Below are positions 55,248-64,000 of a stretch of 64,000 nucleotides of DNA, one piece after another. The DNA comes from Arthrobacter sp. N199823. Its GTDB lineage: Bacteria > Actinomycetota > Actinomycetes > Actinomycetales > Micrococcaceae. The translations under genes and the position numbers were made by a program. The stretch spans positions 310,001-374,000 of the forward strand of contig NZ_PJIN01000004.1 in NCBI RefSeq assembly GCF_002929705.1, read 5' to 3'. The notes under the pieces were generated by a model, which was not told the origin of the DNA, ran no database searches, and saw nothing but the letters and a program-made list of their open reading frames with translations. The stretch's first letter is position 1; every line of letters begins with the position of its first letter.

Positions 55248-56111
55248 ATGCATTTCAATGACGTATCCCACCATCAGTGGGGTCCACAGGATCTCAGCAC
55301 CCCTCCGGAACGGGTGCTGCGAAAAATCGAAGCCCGCCCAGGCCTCGTGGTGGAGGATGTCCAGACAGGCTGGGTAGGTGCTGTGGCGCGTCTGGAGAAG
55401 TCCGGTGGCATGCACATTGTGGAACTCGCCGACAGACGAGAGAAGATCCGTGCCTTCCCGCTCGGATTCGGCTTCCTACTGGAAGGCGAACCCATTGAAC
55501 TCATCGCCCCCATGGCTGCCGCAGCCAAGCAGGTATTGCGCACCGCTTCTGGTTCCGTCAAGGTCACCGGAGACAGGGCCAAGGTTGCTAAGGCCAGCCG
55601 AATCTGGGTGGAGGGCAAGCACGACGCCGAGCTCGTCGAGAAGGTCTGGGGAGACGATTTACGGGTGGAGGGAATCGTGGTGGAGCCCCTGCGAGGAATT
55701 GACGATCTTGCCGCGGCCGTGGCCGATTTCAGCCCCGGTCCTAACCGCCGCTTGGGCATTCTGGTGGACCATTTGGTGCCCGGCTCCAAAGAAACTCGCA
55801 TTGTGGCGAATCTCATGAAAAACGCTGGCGTGCGGGCGAATGTGTTAGTGGTGGGTCACCCCTATGTTGATGTTTGGCAAGCCATCAAACCTGCCACTTT
55901 AGGGATACCGGCATGGCCGGTTATCCCGCGAACAGTGGAATGGAAGGTGGGAATCTTGAGAGCCTTTGGCTGGCCGCACACCACTGCAGAGGACATTGGA
56001 TTGGGCTGGCAGAGGTTGCTTTCACGCGTGAGTTCCTACTCCGACTTGGAGCCTTCATTACTAGGCCGTGTCGAGGAAGTCATTGATTTCCTGACAGCAC
56101 CCGTATCCTAG
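55248..56111 (+). CDS. DUF3097 family protein
   Basis: A 287-residue soluble actinobacterial protein. Blocks: GLVVEDVQTGWVGAVARLE, IWVEGKHDAELVEKVWGDDLR, VEPLRGIDDLAAAV, RLGILVDHLVPGSKETRIV, GHPYVDVWQAIKP. The central region resembles Toprim-type nucleotidyl domains (VEGKHD with DHLV), suggesting nucleic-acid or nucleotide chemistry, but no reaction is established. It is divergent from hrcA. No good ribosome site is seen at the ATG. Confidence 0.88.
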   Translation: MHFNDVSHHQWGPQDLSTPPERVLRKIEARPGLVVEDVQTGWVGAVARLEKSGGMHIVELADRREKIRAFPLGFGFLLEGEPIELIAPMAAAAKQVLRTASGSVKVTGDRAKVAKASRIWVEGKHDAELVEKVWGDDLRVEGIVVEPLRGIDDLAAAVADFSPGPNRRLGILVDHLVPGSKETRIVANLMKNAGVRANVLVVGHPYVDVWQAIKPATLGIPAWPVIPRTVEWKVGILRAFGWPHTTAEDIGLGWQRLLSRVSSYSDLEPSLLGRVEEVIDFLTAPVS

Positions 56112-56167
56112 ACTAAGGGCCATGATCTTTCACGCCCGTAGCTTCGCATGTTGAAAGGCCTGTAACT

Positions 56168-56578
56168 GTGAGCCACCCGGCCAACCAGAAAAATCAAAAC
56201 AACCAGGGCAACGTTGTTCCCGTGGTACCCCTCACCCCCTCAGAAGACAAGCAGTGGGCTTTCATGTCCCATTGCGGTGGCATTTTGGGTTGCGTTCCGT
56301 CGCTGTTGATTTACAAGTTCATGGCGCCCCGCGGCCGTTTTACGGCACAGGAATCCAAAGAAGCCCTGAACTTCACGCTGATCCCCACCTTGGTGGCGGT
56401 CCTCTTGAACATCGTGGCTTTTATCCTGCAGATGATCAAGCCTGGATCCGGCACACCCTTTTCCCTGTTGGCACTGCTGATCTGGGCTCTCCTGACCGTA
56501 TTCGCCATCATTGGCGCTGTGCGGGTCAACAACGGCCAGCCTTACCGTTACCCGATGAATCCGCGGCTGATCAAATAA
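56168..56578 (+). CDS. DUF4870 family membrane protein
   Basis: A 136-residue protein. A hydrophilic Asn/Gln-rich start is followed by three membrane segments (GGILGCVPSLLIYKF, IPTLVAVLLNIVAFILQMI and LLALLIWALLTVFAIIGAV) and FTAQESKEALNF, characteristic of the Tic20-like DUF4870 family. Function is not established. GAAAGG lies nine bases before the GTG start, and a strong terminator follows. Confidence 0.9.
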   Translation: MSHPANQKNQNNQGNVVPVVPLTPSEDKQWAFMSHCGGILGCVPSLLIYKFMAPRGRFTAQESKEALNFTLIPTLVAVLLNIVAFILQMIKPGSGTPFSLLALLIWALLTVFAIIGAVRVNNGQPYRYPMNPRLIK

Positions 56579-56604
56579 CGCAGACGTTTTTGGTTTTTTA
56601 ACGC

Positions 56605-56646
56605 CGAAGGGGCCAGTTCATGACGAACTGGCCCCTTCGTATTTTC
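56605..56646. terminator. bidirectional terminator between DUF4870 gene and hemW
   Basis: CGAAGGGGCCAGTTC and GAACTGGCCCCTTCG form a perfect 15-bp stem with a five-base loop, followed by TATTTT; a run of T/A on the other side serves hemW. Confidence 0.9.
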
Positions 56647-56674
56647 CTCTGCGTTTCCACAAGGAATCGTTCAA

Positions 56675-57904
56675 CTAGTCCAAGAGGGCCCGTGTTACGG
56701 CGTCGCCCAGCAGCCGGCCCTTGAGCGTGAGCACCAAGGTACCAGCAAAGGCCTTGACAGGGTCCACGAGTTCCCCGGCGATGAGCCCCGCAATAGCTTT
56801 GCGTGCGGCTGGAGACAGCGTCTCAATGACCAGCCCTTCTTTCAGCCGTGAGACCAGCATGATGCGTTCAAGCTCGCGGGTATCGGCGTCGAGAGTTTCA
56901 CGCCCGGCCGCCGGCGATTCACCGTTATCCAGACGGTTAGCGTAGGCCGTGGGGTGCTTAACGTTCCACCAGCGCACACCACCCATATGTGAGTGTGAGC
57001 CTGGCCCAATCCCCCACCAGTCGTCCCCACGCCAATAGGCCAGGTTGTGCTGACAGGCGTCCTGCGGTGTGCGGGACCAGTTACTGACCTCATACCAAGA
57101 CAAGCCGGCCTCTTGAAAGAGCCGATCGGCAAGTTCGTATTTGGCGGCATGGTCGTCGTCGTCAATGTTAGGGACCTGGCCGCGGCGGATCTGAGCGGCT
57201 AGCTTGGTCCCCTCCTCCACAATTAGAGAGTAGGCAGAGATATGGTCCGGCTCATAGCTCAGCGCTGTGCGCACCGAGGTTTCCCAGTCCGCGAAGCTCT
57301 CCCCCGGCGTGCCGTAGATCAAGTCGACACTGACCCGCAGGCCAACCTCGCGCGCCCACGCAACCGCCTGCGGAACCTTCTCCGGGTTGTGGGTACGATC
57401 CAAGACCTTGAGGACGTGCGGCACAGCCGACTGCATGCCGAAGGACACGCGAGTGAATCCGCCGTCGAACAACTCCTGCAGGGACTCCCGAGTGACTGAA
57501 TCCGGGTTGGCCTCGGTGGTCACCTCGGCGCCGTCCTCAATCCCCCACTGCTCGATGGCGGCACCCAAAATGCGGGTGAGGTCGCTGGCAGGCAGGAGCG
57601 TTGGGGTGCCGCCACCAAAGAAGACTGTGCTCAGCTTTCTGGCGGGCAGGCCCGACGCCACCATGGCCTTGGCGGCAAATTCCACCTCACGAACGGCAGT
57701 GCCAGCGTAGGCATCCTGGGACGCTCCACCCCCGAGCTCGGTGGCCGTGTAGGTGTTGAAATCGCAGTAGCCGCAGCGTACAGCACAAAAAGGAATGTGC
57801 GCGTACAAGCTGAATTTACGGACGGAAGCACCGACGGCAGCCTGCGCGGGCAGGACGCCGTCGGCCGGAGCCGGGTCCCCGAGGGGCAGCGCAGATGGTG
57901 TCAC
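56675..57904 (-). CDS. hemW: radical SAM haem chaperone HemW (CPO-III-like)
   Basis: Radical SAM protein formerly annotated as oxygen-independent coproporphyrinogen oxidase; HemW binds haem and delivers it to respiratory proteins. The 4Fe-4S motif [10 protein letters not shown] has Cys at residues 40, 44 and 47. [26 protein letters not shown] and [13 protein letters not shown] follow. The GTG start overlaps the lepA stop by four bases (GTGA). Length 409. Confidence 0.94.
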   Translation of the reverse strand: MTPSALPLGDPAPADGVLPAQAAVGASVRKFSLYAHIPFCAVRCGYCDFNTYTATELGGGASQDAYAGTAVREVEFAAKAMVASGLPARKLSTVFFGGGTPTLLPASDLTRILGAAIEQWGIEDGAEVTTEANPDSVTRESLQELFDGGFTRVSFGMQSAVPHVLKVLDRTHNPEKVPQAVAWAREVGLRVSVDLIYGTPGESFADWETSVRTALSYEPDHISAYSLIVEEGTKLAAQIRRGQVPNIDDDDHAAKYELADRLFQEAGLSWYEVSNWSRTPQDACQHNLAYWRGDDWWGIGPGSHSHMGGVRWWNVKHPTAYANRLDNGESPAAGRETLDADTRELERIMLVSRLKEGLVIETLSPAARKAIAGLIAGELVDPVKAFAGTLVLTLKGRLLGDAVTRALLD

Positions 57905-59757
57905 TTCTTTGCTTTGTCCTTGGGCGATTCGCTGGTGGTCAAGGCGGCGATGAAGGCTTCCTGCGGGACTTCTACACGACCCACCATCTTCATGCGTTTC
58001 TTACCTTCCTTCTGCTTTTCGAGCAGCTTGCGCTTACGCGAAATATCGCCACCGTAGCACTTGGCCAAAACGTCCTTACGGATGGCACGGATGCTCTCAC
58101 GGGCAATGATGCGTGCACCAATAGCCGCCTGAATGGGCACCTCAAACTGCTGACGCGGGATCAGTTCACGCAGTTTGCCGGTCATCATGACACCGTAGGC
58201 GTAAGCCTTCTCGCGGTGGGTGATGGCGGAGAATGCGTCCACTTGCTCGCCCTGGAGCAGGATGTCGACCTTGACCAGATCGGCGACCTGATCGCCGTCG
58301 GCCTTCCAATCCAGCGAACCGTAGCCCCGGGTCTTGGACTTCAAAATGTCAAAGAAGTCAAAGACAATCTCAGCCAGTGGCAGACGGTAGCGGATCTCGA
58401 CGCGATCCTCGGAAAGGTAGTCCATGCCGCCAAGGATTCCTCGGCGGGTCTGGCACAGCTCCATAATGGCGCCAACAAACTCGGTGGGGGCCAGAATGGT
58501 CGCCGCAACCATGGGCTCACGTACCTCGGCAATCTTGCCCGAGGGGTATTCACTGGGGTTGGTAACGTGCACGACCTTTTTGTCTTCCAACGTGACCTCG
58601 TACTCCACGTTGGGAGCTGTGGAGATCAAGTCCAGGTTGTGTTCGCGTTCCAGACGTTCACGGGTGATTTCTAGGTGCAGCAGACCCAAGAAGCCAACTC
58701 GGAAGCCGAAGCCCAAGGCTGCGGAGGTCTCGGGTTCATAAATGAGCGCAGCGTCGTTGAGCATGAGCTTCTCGAGCGCATCACGGAGCACCGGGTAATC
58801 GGTGCCGTCCATCGGGTACAGGCCGGAGAAGACCATTGGCTTGGCGTCGTGGTAGCCGGCCAATGCCTCGGTGGCGGGCTTGTGGAAGGTGGTGACGGTA
58901 TCGCCCACCTTAGACAGGCGAACGTCCTTCACACCCGTGATCAGGTAACCCACCTCGCCAACGCCCAGGCCTGTGGAGGGCTTGGGCTCCGGGGAGCTGA
59001 CACCAATTTCCAGCAGCTCGTGGGTAGCACGGGTGGACATCATCTGAATTTTTTCACGCGGGCTCAGGCTGCCGTCAATGACGCGGACGTAAGTGACCAC
59101 GCCGCGGTACGTGTCATAGACGGAGTCAAAGATCATGGCGCGGGCCGGGGCGTTAGGGTCACCCTTGGGAGCTGGCAGATCACGGACAATCTGATCCAAC
59201 AACTCTTCAACGCCGGCACCGGTCTTACCGGAAACCATCAGCACATCTTCGGGCTTGCCGCCGATGAGGTTAGCGAGCTCAGCAGCATACTTCTCAGGCT
59301 GCGCGGCCGGGAGATCAATCTTGTTCAACACCGGGATGATGGTCAAGTTGTTTTCCATGGCGAGATACAAGTTCGCCAGGGTCTGCGCTTCAATGCCCTG
59401 AGCGGCGTCAACCAGCAGGATGGCACCTTCACAAGCGGCCAGAGAACGGGAAACTTCATACGTGAAGTCAACGTGGCCCGGGGTGTCGATCATGTTTAGG
59501 CAGTATGCCGTGCCATCAACTTCCCACGGGATACGAACAGCCTGGGACTTGATGGTGATGCCGCGTTCACGCTCAATGTCCATGCGGTCAAGGTACTGTG
59601 CCTTCATGTCACGCTGCTGAACCACTCCGGTGAGCTGGAGCATCCTATCGGCCAGGGTGGACTTGCCGTGGTCGATGTGGGCGATGATGCAGAAGTTCCT
59701 GATGATCGCCGGATCGGTCTGGGCGGGCACCGGGGCAGTGCGGGCCATGGGTGACAC
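57901..59757 (-). CDS. lepA: elongation factor 4
   Basis: Ribosome-binding translational GTPase that back-translocates or remodels stalled ribosomes. G1 is [10 protein letters not shown]3 DTPGHVDF, G4 NKIDLPAA, then domains II, III, V ([21 protein letters not shown]) and the lysine-rich C-terminal domain. Length 618. I chose the GTG at 59757 because AAGGA is correctly spaced; the internal ATG at 59748 is the alternative. Confidence 0.97.
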   Translation of the reverse strand: MSPMARTAPVPAQTDPAIIRNFCIIAHIDHGKSTLADRMLQLTGVVQQRDMKAQYLDRMDIERERGITIKSQAVRIPWEVDGTAYCLNMIDTPGHVDFTYEVSRSLAACEGAILLVDAAQGIEAQTLANLYLAMENNLTIIPVLNKIDLPAAQPEKYAAELANLIGGKPEDVLMVSGKTGAGVEELLDQIVRDLPAPKGDPNAPARAMIFDSVYDTYRGVVTYVRVIDGSLSPREKIQMMSTRATHELLEIGVSSPEPKPSTGLGVGEVGYLITGVKDVRLSKVGDTVTTFHKPATEALAGYHDAKPMVFSGLYPMDGTDYPVLRDALEKLMLNDAALIYEPETSAALGFGFRVGFLGLLHLEITRERLEREHNLDLISTAPNVEYEVTLEDKKVVHVTNPSEYPSGKIAEVREPMVAATILAPTEFVGAIMELCQTRRGILGGMDYLSEDRVEIRYRLPLAEIVFDFFDILKSKTRGYGSLDWKADGDQVADLVKVDILLQGEQVDAFSAITHREKAYAYGVMMTGKLRELIPRQQFEVPIQAAIGARIIARESIRAIRKDVLAKCYGGDISRKRKLLEKQKEGKKRMKMVGRVEVPQEAFIAALTTSESPKDKAKK

Positions 59758-59933
59758 TAGGGTTCCTTACTGTTGCATGAACGCAGGGATTGCAGCTGTA
59801 GCGCCGAACCGTGCAGGGTTGTGACCGCGCCTTGCACGGGCGGACACTCATTGCCATCAAGTCTCCCACGTTTACCGCGCCATAAGAGAACGCACCACCT
59901 AGAAGCGTCCTCCTATTCGTTACCCTAGAAACC

Positions 59934-60530
59934 ATGGCATCGACTTCCGAGCACATTTTCAAGTTCCTCCGGTCCCTGGCGGGCGCACTCTTCAGCCCTG
60001 GGAAAACCTCCCAGCCACGGAATAACGCACCCAAAAGCCGGCCCGGCAACAAACCCTCAGCCTCCTCCAACGGTAGGGCAACGTCCCGCCCTGGCGCCCG
60101 TCCGAGCCCGCCCACCAGCGGGCTCAGCGCACCCTACCCGGGAGACTTCCGCGGCGCGGCGACTGTGAGCTATTCCCCCAAGCCCGACGGCGCGGCGGAC
60201 CCCGGCGAGATTGTGTGGACTTGGGTGCCGTATGAGGAAGACCACAGCCAGGGCAAGGACCGCCCCGTCCTCATTGTGGGTAAATCAGGAAAATATCTGC
60301 TGGCGCTGATGATGACCAGCAAGAACCATAGCGATGATCGGCGAGGCGACAACGACTACGTCGACATTGGAACGGGCTCCTGGGACAAGCAGGGACGCGA
60401 TAGTGAAGTGAAGTTGGATCGCGTCCTGCAGGTCTCCGCCGCGGATATGCGCCGTGAAGGAGCCGTCCTCGATAAGAAGCGCTTCGGCGCCGTGGCCACC
60501 GGCCTACAACGGCGACACGGCTGGAAGTAG
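59934..60530 (+). CDS. orphan PemK/MazF-like protein with N-terminal extension
   Basis: Residues ~90-198 follow the MazF/PemK fold: DPGEIVWTWVPYEEDHSQGKDRPVLIVG, LALMMTSKNH, YVDIGTGSWDKQGRDSEVKLDRVL. The first ~85 residues are Pro/Ser/Gly-rich and disordered. No antitoxin gene is adjacent; neighbours are lepA and rpsT. It may be a MazF-fold protein with a housekeeping role rather than a toxin. TACCCT (59921-59926) is seven bases before the ATG: leaderless architecture. Confidence 0.8.
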   Translation: MASTSEHIFKFLRSLAGALFSPGKTSQPRNNAPKSRPGNKPSASSNGRATSRPGARPSPPTSGLSAPYPGDFRGAATVSYSPKPDGAADPGEIVWTWVPYEEDHSQGKDRPVLIVGKSGKYLLALMMTSKNHSDDRRGDNDYVDIGTGSWDKQGRDSEVKLDRVLQVSAADMRREGAVLDKKRFGAVATGLQRRHGWK

Positions 60531-60603
60531 TCAGGACCAGGACAGCGCCGCTGATCTGATAAACTTTTGACTGTGTGTATCCGTGCAGGTCGGCGGATGC
60601 AAC

Positions 60604-60663
60604 AGCTTGGCCCGACGTTCACCATAATTCGAGCATCCCCACGCCGCTGTCGACGGCCAAGCT
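60604..60663 (+). promoter_or_regulatory. long-range stem in the rpsT leader
   Basis: AGCTTGGCC (60604) and GGCCAAGCT (60655) can pair across 42 bases in the 5' untranslated region of rpsT. TAAACT near 60560 is a candidate -10. S20 in E. coli limits its own translation, so a leader structure is a plausible control site; this is inference. Confidence 0.35.
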
Positions 60664-60709
60664 ACGCCCTCTACGACCGAATTTACGTATCAAAAGAGAG
60701 TTATACATC

Positions 60710-60970
60710 GTGGCTAATATCAAGTCTCAGAAGAAGCGCATCCTGACCAACGAGAAGTCGCGTCAGCGCAACCTCGCCGTTCGTTCAGGCGTCAAGACTG
60801 CTGTCCGTGCAGTAAACGTGGCAGTAATCGCAGGCGACAAGGATGCAGCAGCAGCCGCACTGGTGAATGCCGGCCGCAAGCTGGACAAGGCTGTCAGCAA
60901 GGGCGTTTTGCACGCCAACAACGCTGCCAACCGCAAGTCAGGTCTCGCTGCGAAGGTTAACGCCCTCTAA
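60710..60970 (+). CDS. rpsT: 30S ribosomal protein S20
   Basis: Primary 16S rRNA-binding protein of 86 residues: ANIKSQKKRILTNEKSRQRN, then a helical basic body ending AANRKSGLAAKVNAL. The frame is open upstream but S20 starts at the GTG (60710), with AAAGAGAG nine bases before. A strong terminator follows. The codon use is typical of a highly expressed gene. Confidence 0.97.
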   Translation: MANIKSQKKRILTNEKSRQRNLAVRSGVKTAVRAVNVAVIAGDKDAAAAALVNAGRKLDKAVSKGVLHANNAANRKSGLAAKVNAL

Positions 60971-60997
60971 GCTGAGCTGACCCGCTTCGCAACTCAA

Positions 60998-61040
60998 ATG
61001 AAGGACCCTCGCCATCAAGGCGAGGGTCCTTCATTGTTTT
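60998..61040 (+). terminator. terminator of rpsT
   Basis: ATGAAGGACCCTCGCC and GGCGAGGGTCCTTCAT form a perfect 16-bp stem with a five-base loop, followed by TGTTTT. Confidence 0.92.
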
Positions 61041-61080
61041 AACAGTTCAGCTTTAACAGTTCAGCTTTAATGATTCAGCA
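61041..61080. repeat. short 14-bp tandem repeat
   Basis: AACAGTTCAGCTTT occurs twice in tandem (61041, 61055), followed by a degenerate third copy (AATGATTCAGCA). It lies between the rpsT terminator and the end of holA. Confidence 0.6.
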
Positions 61081-61139
61081 CCGTGCCCACCCAGTTCTGG
61101 GCACCACGAATCTTCTCCCACCGGCGAGTGGTTAGCGGG

Positions 61140-62165
61140 TTAGCGCCTGGCTGCCGTCGCAATCACAATCACGGCGCGTTCCACCGCGTACACCGGATCC
61201 TTCGCCTCACCCTTAACTTGCGCGTCGGCTTCGGCCAGCACCTTAATGGCAGTCACCAGCGCCGGTCCACTCCAGTGCCCGGCATCGCGGCGTGCCGAAT
61301 CAACCTGCCAAGGGCTCATCCCGAGCTGTCCTGCGAGCTGGGCGGAACTGCCACGGAGCGAAAATACCTTGGCCACCTGGCGAACCTTCATGGCCAGCGC
61401 TCCCACTAGAGGCACAGGGTCAACACCTGTGGCCAGGGCATGTCTGAGAGTAGACAGTGCTACGGGGGCGTTGCCCGCGAGGGCAGCATCCGCCACGCGG
61501 AAGGCGGTGGCTTCCACGCGACCACCGTAGTACTTGTCGACGTCGTCGGTGCTGACCAGGCCAGTGGTGTCAGCGATCAGCTGCGAACAGGCTGCCGCCA
61601 ATTCCGAGAGGCTAGCGCCAACGGCTGCGACCAGGGCCCGAACGGCCTGGGCATCGATTCTGCGCTTGTTCAGTGAGAACTCTGCGCTGACAAATTGCGA
61701 CTTCTCCGCATCCTTCTTCAACGGCAAGCACTCAATGCGAGGAGCACCGAGCGCCTTCAACGCGTCCAGGAGCTTCTTCCCGCGGGTACCGCCGCTATGC
61801 ACCAACAGCAATGTGACATCCGGGGCAGGGTCCTTGATGTAGGCCAGCACATCCTGCAGGAAATCGTCATTCATGGTGGCCAAAGCCTTGGCTTCAATGA
61901 GCTTAGGTTCGCTGAAGAGGGACGGGCTCGCCACCATCCCCAACTGCCCTGCCGTGTACTGAGCAGCATCGATAGACGTCAGTTCAATAGCCGGGTCCTG
62001 CGCCCGCAACTTCCGGCGAACATCGTCGGTGGCGCGGCTGGCGATGAAGTCCTCAGGGCCAAAGAGCAGCACCACGGGAGCCAAAGGAACATCCCGCCAA
62101 TCGGAGCCTCCGGAAGGCCGCTGGGAAGTTCTGGGTGCGGGGCTCACTGGCGGCTTCCTGTCCAT
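61140..62165 (-). CDS. holA: DNA polymerase III subunit delta
   Basis: Clamp-loader subunit that opens the sliding clamp. The 341-residue protein begins LAPVVLLFGPEDFIASRATD, followed by a degenerate AAA+ core (SLFSEPKLIEAKALAT, LLLVHSGGTRGKKLLDALK) and the C-terminal collar domain (ALVGALAMKVRQVAKVFSLRG). It lies downstream of comEC on the same strand with a 169-base gap; comEC-holA-rpsT adjacency is common in bacteria. Confidence 0.95.
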   Translation of the reverse strand: MDRKPPVSPAPRTSQRPSGGSDWRDVPLAPVVLLFGPEDFIASRATDDVRRKLRAQDPAIELTSIDAAQYTAGQLGMVASPSLFSEPKLIEAKALATMNDDFLQDVLAYIKDPAPDVTLLLVHSGGTRGKKLLDALKALGAPRIECLPLKKDAEKSQFVSAEFSLNKRRIDAQAVRALVAAVGASLSELAAACSQLIADTTGLVSTDDVDKYYGGRVEATAFRVADAALAGNAPVALSTLRHALATGVDPVPLVGALAMKVRQVAKVFSLRGSSAQLAGQLGMSPWQVDSARRDAGHWSGPALVTAIKVLAEADAQVKGEAKDPVYAVERAVIVIATAARR

Positions 62166-62310
62166 GCATTATTCACAGCATCTACTGTGCCACTGACAGC
62201 TGTGATTCCCAAGCTGTGCGGCGGTGCCGACCTCACCTGCCGCTGCACGGCAGGATCCGCCTCAGACTGTTTGAGCGTCGCGGTTGCCCGCCGGCACCTG
62301 CGCGGTCTCT

Positions 62311-62355
62311 TCATAGTTGTAGCACCGCCGCACCTCATAGTTGTAGCACCGCCGC
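62311..62355 (-). repeat. 24-bp tandem duplication at the comEC stop codon
   Basis: TCATAGTTGTAGCACCGCCG occurs at 62311 and 62335. On the minus strand each copy reads GCGGCGGTGCTACAACTATG plus A, so the comEC stop codon TGA and its last codons are duplicated downstream. Confidence 0.85.
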
Positions 62356-64000
62356 GCTCCACCATGCAGTTGTTCCGGCCGCCAGAACCACAGTGATCAT
62401 GAACCAGTGATCTCGCCAACCGGCAGGTAACAAGGAACGCACTTTTAGCGCCAGCGCCATGGCGCGTTCCCGCTCCATCATGACAAATAGAACGGCGAGC
62501 AATGCGGCATTCAACAGCGACATCAGCACCACCCCCTGCACCCCTGAAGGCCAGGGCAGGCTCGCAGCTGGCAGTGCCGACATGGTGCGAGCCACCGCCG
62601 CCACCCACCAGGCGCCTGCCCCACTGACTGCCGCACACACCGCAGCCAGCGGCGGGATCACAGCGGCCACCACCATACCGAGTGTGCCCACAGTGGTCAC
62701 GACAGCCACGACTGGGGCCGCCAACATATTGGCCGGAATGGTGAAGGGCGTCAGCCTGGCTTGCAGCAGCACAATGACAGGGGCACAGAACAGCTGGGCA
62801 GCGAGGGGAATGGCAACAGCCTGTGCGAGCCACAGTGGCAGCATGACAGCCAGCCACTGTACGCAACGCTTGCCCACCAAGTGCAGCCCCAACGTGGCTA
62901 GAACCGAGAGAATGAAGGCGTAATCCGAGGCGAGCCAGGGATCACCGAGCAACAGCACCACGATGGAAAGTGCCAGGAGAGCCCCCACTCGCTTGGGGCG
63001 GCCACCCAACACGGCCATGGCGCCGATGGCCCCCATGACGGCAGCTCGTAAGACGCTTGGGTCCGGGCCCACCACCATAACGAACCCCAGCAGCCCCGCA
63101 CCTGAGGCGGCAAAAGCAATGGCACGCGGCACACGCACTGACCGCAGCCCCAGCATGAGCGATGCCAAAACCAGCGTACAGTTCGCGCCACTGACGGCAG
63201 TTAGATGTGTGAGACCAACAGTTTTCATGGCGGCATCAAGACTGCTGTCCATGCCCGCACGGTCACCCATAACCATCCCGGGCAGGAGCCCGGCAGTGTC
63301 GGCTGAGCCTTTGTCCCACATTGCATGGACCGCGGTGATCCAGGATGTGCGAATGGCCGTGACCGCAGCCTGTGAACCTCCCTCGGCGGCTTTCACTGCC
63401 TGCGGAACAGTGGACGGCCGTAGAAATCCGGCGACTGAATCGCGAGCATCGGCTGGGACGATGATGCCTGCGGTGACAGCCTTGTCGCCTGCTTGCAGGT
63501 CCCCCCACGCCATGGACGCCACAACCCGGACGGGTAGTCTGCCGGCCATGAGCTGCCCCTTGGCGCTGGCCGCGAGCACCACCGCGTCGAAGGCCACCCG
63601 CTGTGGGCCGTTGTCCATGCCCAGCGGCCGGGGTGTGTTCTTCAGACTCAAGGTGAGCACCATGTCCTCGCCCCGCGCCATGGCCTGCTCAAGAGCCGAC
63701 TCTGCAGTGCTCCACGAGCGCAGGGCCACCGAGCCCAGCACCGCCACAATGCAGACCATGGTGAGCACTAGCGTGGGAGCGGCTGCCTGCAGCAGAGCGG
63801 GCGCACTGCCACAATGGCTTATTCTGCCTCTGCCGGGGCCGTTTCGGCGTATCCTGCCATCAGGAGATTGACGGCCAGCTCGCAGGCCAAAGCTGCGCCG
63901 TATCCTGACCGCCGAGAATACTGCCAACAGGACCGCAACGAGCAACAACGCACAGCCAACCAGCATCTCCCCCGACAAGACCACAGCTACGGCTGCTGCT
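62335..64000 (-). CDS. comEC: ComEC/Rec2 competence membrane protein (5' end outside window)
   Basis: DNA uptake channel. The frame runs past the window edge, so the start is not visible. Seen are an N-terminal helix pair, a soluble OB-fold DUF4131-like region, and the Competence domain with GMVMGDRAGMDSSLDAAMKT, GLTHLTAVSGANCTLV, GPDPSVLRAAVMG, PWLASDYAFILSVLATLGL and several membrane helices. No metallo-beta-lactamase motif (HxHxDH) occurs in the sequence before the stop, so this is the short form or a truncated protein. The stop lies in a tandem duplication. Confidence 0.9.
   Translation of the reverse strand, partial: AAAVAVVLSGEMLVGCALLLVAVLLAVFSAVRIRRSFGLRAGRQSPDGRIRRNGPGRGRISHCGSAPALLQAAAPTLVLTMVCIVAVLGSVALRSWSTAESALEQAMARGEDMVLTLSLKNTPRPLGMDNGPQRVAFDAVVLAASAKGQLMAGRLPVRVVASMAWGDLQAGDKAVTAGIIVPADARDSVAGFLRPSTVPQAVKAAEGGSQAAVTAIRTSWITAVHAMWDKGSADTAGLLPGMVMGDRAGMDSSLDAAMKTVGLTHLTAVSGANCTLVLASLMLGLRSVRVPRAIAFAASGAGLLGFVMVVGPDPSVLRAAVMGAIGAMAVLGGRPKRVGALLALSIVVLLLGDPWLASDYAFILSVLATLGLHLVGKRCVQWLAVMLPLWLAQAVAIPLAAQLFCAPVIVLLQARLTPFTIPANMLAAPVVAVVTTVGTLGMVVAAVIPPLAAVCAAVSGAGAWWVAAVARTMSALPAASLPWPSGVQGVVLMSLLNAALLAVLFVMMERERAMALALKVRSLLPAGWRDHWFMITVVLAAGTTAWWSAAVLQL

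Noticed and set aside
59934-60530. Classical toxin-antitoxin operon
   Set aside because: Only the toxin-fold gene is present; neither neighbour resembles an antitoxin.
62144-62866. 240-codon minus-strand frame overlapping the comEC 3' half
   Set aside because: It is a different frame on the same strand as comEC, with Cys/His/Arg-rich composition typical of a shadow.

Overview
The window is chromosomal DNA of a high-GC actinobacterium, most likely an Arthrobacter-like member of the Micrococcaceae. The evidence is the gene content: an actinobacterial ctaE-qcrCAB / ctaCDF respiratory supercomplex set, ribosomal protein S1 (rpsA) near polA, UPF/DUF families typical of Actinobacteria (DUF3043, DUF3054, DUF3097), frequent GTG/TTG starts, and several promoters of the leaderless TANNNT type. 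Almost everything is chromosomal housekeeping DNA. I see no prophage, transposase, integron, CRISPR array, rRNA or tRNA gene.

Layout. 1-8 kb: partial DUF805 membrane protein, rpsA, a FetB-like permease, an operon of polA and an Eis-type acetyltransferase, and a MenI-like thioesterase divergent from polA. 8-10.5 kb: PiT phosphate transporter with a small membrane partner, and a PHO-box-like triple direct repeat upstream. 10.5-16 kb: two paralogous LLM flavin oxidoreductases around an AlaA-type aminotransferase, then an acyl-CoA ligase. 16-20.4 kb: small stress and membrane proteins, a UDG-superfamily protein, an Lrp-type sensor domain and CutC. 20.4-31 kb: trpD divergent from ctaE-qcrC-qcrA-qcrB (+), facing ctaC-ctaD-ctaF (-). 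Between the two respiratory operons lie a GntR regulator, an HPr gene and a dense block of inverted 32-bp repeats and terminators. 31-39 kb: HesB/ErpA, M20 dipeptidase, DUF3043, aldo-keto reductase, pyrD, an FAD dehydrogenase/hydrolase pair.

39-64 kb, mainly minus strand, is a conserved actinobacterial information-processing block: comEC, holA, (rpsT +), lepA, hemW, hrcA, dnaJ, rsmE, phoH, ybeY, cnnM-type transporter, era, leuA, recO, uppS. It is interrupted by an M13 peptidase, an LCP cell-wall ligase and a GerMN lipoprotein. Tight overlaps (ATGA/GTGA) link phoH-ybeY-cnnM-era and lepA-hemW, indicating translational coupling.

The most interesting non-coding signals are: a 15-codon leucine leader peptide (three CTT codons in a row) upstream of leuA; a perfect 7-3-7 palindrome between the ctaE promoter and its start codon; a PHO-like box near pit; a CIRCE-type element upstream of hrcA; three related intergenic repeat loci with a GGGCCCACGC core, one of which supplies the end of rsmE; and a 24-bp duplication carrying the comEC stop codon. 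I found no clear candidate for an entirely new multi-gene system; the novelty here is regulatory and repeat-based.
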